Below are positions 6,633-9,779 of a stretch of DNA of 9,779 nt, piece after piece. The notes beneath the pieces were generated by a model. That model saw only the letters and a list, made by a program, of their open reading frames with translations. It did no database searches and had not been told where the DNA came from. A program made the position numbers and the translations under genes. Within the stretch, counting starts at the first letter, position 1; each line of letters begins with the position of its first letter. Origin of the DNA: Paracoccaceae bacterium. Lineage in GTDB: Bacteria > Pseudomonadota > Alphaproteobacteria > Rhodobacterales > Rhodobacteraceae. The stretch lies in the NCBI GenBank assembly GCA_003564655.1, contig PXES01000093.1, positions 1 to 9,779 on the forward strand, in the 5' to 3' direction.

Positions 6633-7340
6633 CTATTCCTGGCATCCGGGCTTGCGCGCCGTGCCCATATAAAGGATCCAGGTCATCGGCAGTCGTCCGA
6701 AGGTCAGATCTCCACGACGGTTGATCCCGCGCGGCCCCAACCCGGTAAACCGCCCCGCCTCCAGCCCGGCACGCGCCAGCCCGTCGTGCAGCTCCAGCGG
6801 GGTGATGAACAGCGCCGGGTCATGCGTGCCCTTGGGCAGCACGCGCAGGATATCCTCGGCCACGGTGATGGTCGCAAGGCGGGCCAGCCAGTTGCGGTTG
6901 ATGGTGTCGAACAGGAACTGCCCGCCCGGGCGCAGCACCCGCGCCGTCTCGGTCAGCACGCGCTGCAGGTCGGCCACATGCTCCAGTACATCGACGCAGA
7001 CCACCGCGTCAAAGGCCCCGTCGGCGTAGGGCAATTCCTCGCCCACGCCGACATCGTAGCGGATATCGCGGTCGAAGCGTTCGGCATGGGCGCGGGCGGC
7101 GGCAATGGCCTGTGCGGCGGGGTCGATGCCAGTGACCCGCGCGCCACGGTCCTCGAGCGCTTCGGCCATGAAGCCGCCCGCGCAGCCAAGGTCCAGCACG
7201 TCCTTGCCGGCCCAGTCGATCTGCCGATCCATCCAGGACAACCGCCCCGGCACCATGTTCTTGAGCGTCCGCACCCAGCGGATGTCATCGGACCACCAGC
7301 GGCCGGCCACGTCGTCATAGATGGTCAGGTCATTGCGCAT
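6633..7340 (-). CDS. Class I SAM-dependent methyltransferase, UbiG-like
   Basis: A 235-residue soluble methyltransferase with the Rossmann SAM fold. Motif I is VLDLGCAGG (48-56), the ribose-binding acid is in GID (71-73), and DAVVCVDVLEHV (111-122) is the post-I/motif II strand. FLFDTINRNW (142-151) and AEDILRVLPKGTHDP (161-175) closely follow the UbiG pattern. UbiG methylates two hydroxyls of ubiquinone precursors, so an O-methyltransferase acting on a quinone-like or aromatic substrate is likely. However, the N-terminal segment (RWWSDDIRWVRTLKNMVPGRLSWMDR) departs from the usual UbiG wording, so this may be a paralogue with another substrate rather than the housekeeping enzyme. The ATG at 7338-7340 lies inside the end of the membrane methyltransferase gene (11-nt overlap), with GGAGAG 6 nt before it, implying translational coupling. 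It ends with TAG just before a strong inverted repeat. Confidence 0.8.
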   Translation of the reverse strand: MRNDLTIYDDVAGRWWSDDIRWVRTLKNMVPGRLSWMDRQIDWAGKDVLDLGCAGGFMAEALEDRGARVTGIDPAAQAIAAARAHAERFDRDIRYDVGVGEELPYADGAFDAVVCVDVLEHVADLQRVLTETARVLRPGGQFLFDTINRNWLARLATITVAEDILRVLPKGTHDPALFITPLELHDGLARAGLEAGRFTGLGPRGINRRGDLTFGRLPMTWILYMGTARKPGCQE

Positions 7341-8187
7341 CGGGGTCTCTCCGGGTCAGGCGCGGAACAACATAGGGCACTTCGGCCCGGTAGCGCGCGA
7401 AGCGGTCGCCATAGCGGGCGGCAAAGCGGCGTTCCTTCAGCCGCGGGGCCAGCAGGCAATACGCGGTGAATGACACCGCAAGCATCAATTGATCCGGGGT
7501 CCAGACCGACACCGTCCAGAGCGTCAGCGCAAAGGCCACATAGATCGGTTGCCGGATAACGCGGAAGAGGCCCTGCGTCGGCATGTCGGGAAACCGCGGG
7601 GCGATCCGGCCCATCAGCGACATCCAGCCCAGCGCGCCGGATTGCACCTCGGCGCCCGCGTCGAAGCTGGCCTTGATCAGCAGCAGCCAGGACGCGGCAT
7701 AGGCCGTGCAAATGGCCCAGAAGACTGCCCCCTCGGCCCGCCACCAGACGATCCCCGAGGGCGTCCACAGCGCGAACAGCGCCAGCAACTGCACCGAGGC
7801 GATCAGCGCATAGGTGGTGGTCGCCAGAGTTTTCCCGTGCGGGCCGGGGATCAGGCGAGCCAGCAGGCGCCCCCCGCGCGGGGTCAGCAGAACGGAATGC
7901 GCGAGCGGAAATTGCAGGATCAGCATTGCATTGACCAGCCAGTTCCATGGCGCGGGCACGCGGCCAAAACTCTCGCTCATGCCGAAGAACATCGCGAGGA
8001 TCATCGCCAGCACCCCGGCCGCGAAGGCCAGATGCGTCAGCGCGCCGATGGCCAGCGCCAGCGCGATCCGCCCCGCGCCGCGCGGCGGGCGCGCGGCGGC
8101 ACGGATCAGCGCGGCCACCCCGGCAACGTGCGGGTCTGACAGCAGGCGCTGTCCACGGCCGGTATGGGGTGTGGTCTCGTCGGACAT
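7330..8187 (-). CDS. Integral membrane methyltransferase, isoprenylcysteine methyltransferase / NnrU / MddA type
   Basis: A 285-residue inner-membrane protein with about six hydrophobic segments (roughly 41-70, 82-103, 121-142, 153-175, then a pair between 214 and 246). LAHSVLLTPRGGRLLARL (95-112) followed by TTYALIASVQLLALFALW (124-141) resembles the N-terminal half of NnrU/MddA-like proteins. RQPIYVAFAL (212-221) and the C-terminal KERRFAARYGDRFARYRAEVPYVVP (251-275) match the SAM-binding end of isoprenylcysteine methyltransferases (R-P-Y, then E...YG..Y..Y...VP). MddA methylates methanethiol to dimethyl sulfide; that activity is possible here but not shown. A TTG at 8190 precedes the ATG at 8187, and the ATG is chosen. 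No clear ribosome binding site is present. The gene overlaps the UbiG-like gene by 11 nt, so the two methyltransferases are made together and may modify one product. Confidence 0.75.
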   Translation of the reverse strand: MSDETTPHTGRGQRLLSDPHVAGVAALIRAAARPPRGAGRIALALAIGALTHLAFAAGVLAMILAMFFGMSESFGRVPAPWNWLVNAMLILQFPLAHSVLLTPRGGRLLARLIPGPHGKTLATTTYALIASVQLLALFALWTPSGIVWWRAEGAVFWAICTAYAASWLLLIKASFDAGAEVQSGALGWMSLMGRIAPRFPDMPTQGLFRVIRQPIYVAFALTLWTVSVWTPDQLMLAVSFTAYCLLAPRLKERRFAARYGDRFARYRAEVPYVVPRLTRRDPDAQ

Positions 8188-8308
8188 CAAACGCGACTAT
8201 GCTGGTTGCGGACAGCAGTGAGAGGTATAGCGGGCGCCGCGCGCTTCAATTGACTTCTGCGGTGCGTGCAACAGATCGCCGCATCTCGATCCCATGTCGG
8301 AGAATTCC
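8188..8308. promoter_or_regulatory. Divergent promoter region, boxes uncertain
   Basis: This 121-bp gap separates the minus-strand membrane methyltransferase from the plus-strand flavoprotein, so both promoters should lie here. TTGACT at 8250-8255 is a fair plus-strand -35 box, but no good -10 follows at 17-18 nt. TATACC read on the minus strand at 8223-8228 is a fair -10 box, but no -35 sits at proper spacing. No operator-like symmetry stands out. Confidence 0.4.
8299..8302 (+). promoter_or_regulatory. Ribosome binding site that decides the start of the flavoprotein gene
   Basis: GGAG sits 6 nt before the ATG at 8309-8311. An in-frame ATG at 8294 lies upstream, but it has no ribosome binding site of its own and overlaps this one, so 8309 is the better start. 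Confidence 0.65.
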
Positions 8309-8878
8309 ATGTCCGCCGACCCGCACCCATGGGCCACCACGCTGGAGGGCCTCCATGCCGAGGTCTGGACCCGCCTCATTCGCGGTGTGCACGACCGCCG
8401 GGCGGCAGCGCGGCATCCAACCTTGGCGACGGTGGCACCAGACGGCTCGCCGCAGGCCCGGACCGTCGTGCTGCGCGCGGCCGACCGCGCCAGCGCCACC
8501 CTGCGGGTCTATACCGATGCGCAGTCCGCGAAGATGACCGAATTGCGCACACGCCCCCTTGCCGCGCTGCACGTCTGGGACAGCGGCGCGCATTTGCAGA
8601 TGCGGTTGGCGACACATGTCACGGTCCACAGCGGTGACGCGGTGGCCAACCTGTGGGCGAAACTGCCCGAGGAAGCGCGCCTGTCCTATGGCTGCACCCC
8701 CGCACCGGGGCAGCCGATCCCGGATGCGCTGGCCTATCGCAAGACCCCCGACCCGAGCGTTTTCACCGTGCTGGAGCTGCGCTTGCAGGCGATGGATATC
8801 GTTCACCTTGGCCCGCAGCACCGCCGCGCGCGTTTTTCGCGGATCGAGGGCTGGGCCGGGATCTGGTGCGCGCCATAA
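8309..8878 (+). CDS. Pyridoxamine 5'-phosphate oxidase-like FMN-binding protein (Alr4036 type)
   Basis: A 189-residue soluble protein with the split-barrel flavin fold. PTLATVAPDGSPQARTVVLR (37-56) is the FMN-binding entry strand and loop, YTDAQSAKMTEL (68-79) the phosphate-binding region, LHVWDSGAHLQMRL (87-100) the central strands, and HRRARFS (171-177) the C-terminal motif shared with pyridoxamine phosphate oxidases. This wording fits the Alr4036-like branch, whose members are flavoproteins of mostly unproven activity rather than the vitamin B6 enzyme PdxH. The start is set by the GGAG at 8299-8302. The gene stands alone between a divergent methyltransferase unit and a convergent FolB-like gene, and gives no functional hint from context. 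Its stop codon sits in the loop of a small hairpin. Confidence 0.8.
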   Translation: MSADPHPWATTLEGLHAEVWTRLIRGVHDRRAAARHPTLATVAPDGSPQARTVVLRAADRASATLRVYTDAQSAKMTELRTRPLAALHVWDSGAHLQMRLATHVTVHSGDAVANLWAKLPEEARLSYGCTPAPGQPIPDALAYRKTPDPSVFTVLELRLQAMDIVHLGPQHRRARFSRIEGWAGIWCAP

Positions 8879-8884
8879 GGCGCG
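8869..8884. terminator. Possible shared terminator hairpin between convergent genes
   Basis: CGCGCC (8869-8874) and GGCGCG (8879-8884) pair perfectly around the 4-nt loop ATAA, which contains the flavoprotein stop codon. The same hairpin lies 4 nt past the FolB-like stop on the opposite strand. With only 10 nt between the two stops, a bidirectional terminator is plausible. No T-run is present. Confidence 0.35.
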
Positions 8885-8888
8885 GAGA

Positions 8889-9317
8889 TCACCCCGTCGC
8901 GCCCCCGGCCCGGTGCTGCGCCAGCGCCGCGCTTTCCAGCCGCAGCCGCACGCCCAGACTGCCCGTTCCCGCCAGCACCGGCCGCTTGCGCAGGCCGATC
9001 TCCAGCGCCCGGATCTGCGGGTAGGCCGCGCAGGCCGCGATGATCCGGCTCATCAGGTATTCCTGCGTCGCATAGGGGCGTTCCTGCGCGAGGTGGTCGA
9101 TCCGGGCGATCAGCGGGTCGTAATCGAAGACGCGCGACATGGCGTCGGCGTCGATCATCACAAGCTCGGGGGCGATTTCCAGCGTCAGATCCAGCAGATG
9201 CGCGTCGGGCACCACATCGTCCGGCCCGTAGCTGCCGATGGCGGTGGTGATCTGCAAATCGCGCAGCTCGATTGTCGCATAACCGGCGTCGGGTGCCGGG
9301 GGGCTCGGTACGGTCAT
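8889..9317 (-). CDS. Dihydroneopterin aldolase-like protein (FolB family)
   Basis: A 142-residue tunnelling-fold protein with family features in order: IELRDLQITTAIGSYGPDD (16-34), LLDLTLEI (41-48), DYDPLIARID (65-74), ATQEYLMSRI (83-92) and ALEIGLRKRPV (104-114). Tyr66, Glu86 and Lys111 correspond by eye to the conserved Tyr, pterin-anchoring Glu and catalytic Lys of FolB. The acidic residue expected after the IGxY turn is Glu in most FolB proteins; here the turn reads GPDD. FolB splits dihydroneopterin to 6-hydroxymethyl-dihydropterin in folate synthesis, and this may be a paralogue with a shifted role. The gene follows a sugar ABC permease after 28 nt on the same strand, so it is probably the tail of that operon, which is not a usual folate context. 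AAGGGA lies upstream of the ATG at a slightly long spacing. Confidence 0.75.
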   Translation of the reverse strand: MTVPSPPAPDAGYATIELRDLQITTAIGSYGPDDVVPDAHLLDLTLEIAPELVMIDADAMSRVFDYDPLIARIDHLAQERPYATQEYLMSRIIAACAAYPQIRALEIGLRKRPVLAGTGSLGVRLRLESAALAQHRAGGATG

Positions 9318-9345
9318 GTCTTGATGTCCCTTCTATTGCGCGGCG

Positions 9346-9779
9346 CTATTCTTTCACCGCACCCGCCGTCAGCGCGGCCAGAATATAGCGCTGCAACACC
9401 ACGAAGATCACCAGCGCAGGCACGATTGCCAGCAGGCAGGCGGCGGCCAGCAATTGCGTGGTCGCCGCGCTGGTGGAGCCCGCGAAGCGGAAGATCGCCA
9501 CCGAGATCGGCCATTTGTCATCGGCGCTGAGCATGATGAACGGGATCAGGAATTGCGACCAGTTCAGGATCAGGTTCAGGATGAAGGCCGAAATCAGCCC
9601 CGGCAGCGCCAGCGGCAGGGTAATCAGCGCAAAGGATTCGACGCGCGACAGCCCATCCATGGCGGCCGCATCGTCCAGACTGCGGGGCACGGCGTCGAAG
9701 CTGACCTTCAAGAGCCAGATCGTCACGGGTATTCCGGCTGCGATATACAGAAGCGTCGTGCCAAAATGCGATTCCAGCA
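9346..9779 (-). CDS. Carbohydrate ABC transporter permease, MalG type, 5' end outside the window
   Basis: The C-terminal 143 residues or so of an inner-membrane permease of the CUT1 sugar uptake class. The frame runs to the right edge; the GTG at 9724-9726 is only an internal valine, because upstream codons (HFGTTLLYIAAGIP) continue the typical transmembrane segment. The cytoplasmic EAA loop that docks on the ATPase is clear: DDAAAMDGLSRVESF followed by LITLPLALPGL. Further hydrophobic segments follow (near 9610-9520 and 9450-9385), and the ending LTAGAVKE is typical of MalG-like permeases. The partner permease, binding protein and ATPase would lie upstream, beyond the right edge. The sugar cannot be told from this piece. 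A FolB-like gene follows after 28 nt. Confidence 0.88.
   Translation of the reverse strand, partial: LESHFGTTLLYIAAGIPVTIWLLKVSFDAVPRSLDDAAAMDGLSRVESFALITLPLALPGLISAFILNLILNWSQFLIPFIMLSADDKWPISVAIFRFAGSTSAATTQLLAAACLLAIVPALVIFVVLQRYILAALTAGAVKE

Noticed and set aside
7325..7948. Second minus-strand frame overlapping the membrane methyltransferase
   Set aside because: It lacks transmembrane or methyltransferase motifs, while the overlapping frame has the full family signature.
1..9779. CRISPR array, tRNA, rRNA, insertion sequence or prophage genes
   Set aside because: No regularly spaced direct repeats, tRNA-like cloverleaf, ribosomal sequence, transposase or integrase motif was seen by eye on either strand.

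Overview
The window is high-G+C DNA (a hand count of 2461-2520 gives 75%), with gene families and codon use typical of an alphaproteobacterium, most likely a member of the Rhodobacteraceae (roseobacter/Paracoccus group). This placement rests on family recognition, not on a marker gene. Ten protein genes can be supported: eight on the minus strand and two on the plus strand. Both window ends cut through a gene.

Layout. (1) 1-158, minus: start of an exported c-type cytochrome. (2) 159-491: no gene seen, one small hairpin. (3) 492-1400, minus: a lone GT8-type glycosyltransferase in DNA of clearly lower G+C (about 43% over 661-840), probably acquired. (4) 1401-1682: no convincing gene, one hairpin. 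(5) 1683-5333, minus: a two-gene unit. A pyrrolysine-free MttB/COG5598-type methyltransferase is followed 9 nt later by an FMN/Fe-S amine demethylase of the trimethylamine dehydrogenase / DgcA / N-methylproline demethylase type. (6) 5334-5495: a divergent control region with several nested symmetrical sequences. (7) 5496-6413, plus: a GcvA-type LysR regulator. (8) 6414-6632: no gene, but a perfect 15-bp inverted repeat. (9) 6633-8187, minus: two overlapping methyltransferase genes, a membrane enzyme of the isoprenylcysteine methyltransferase/NnrU/MddA fold and a UbiG-like SAM methyltransferase. (10) 8309-8878, plus: an Alr4036-type pyridoxamine phosphate oxidase-like flavoprotein. (11) 8889-9779, minus: the end of a MalG-type sugar ABC permease followed by a FolB-like protein.

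How the genes may work together. The centre of the window (1683-6413) looks like a regulated catabolic locus for an N-methylated compound such as a betaine, N-methylproline or another methylamine. The MttB-like protein would remove a methyl group from a quaternary amine, the flavoprotein would oxidatively demethylate the resulting tertiary or secondary amine, and the divergent LysR would sense the substrate. The substrate is inferred. No corrinoid protein or corrinoid-activating enzyme lies in the window, so the methyl acceptor is open. This locus is the best candidate for an incompletely described system here. The methyltransferase pair at 6633-8187 and the FolB-like gene attached to a sugar transporter are also of unclear function.
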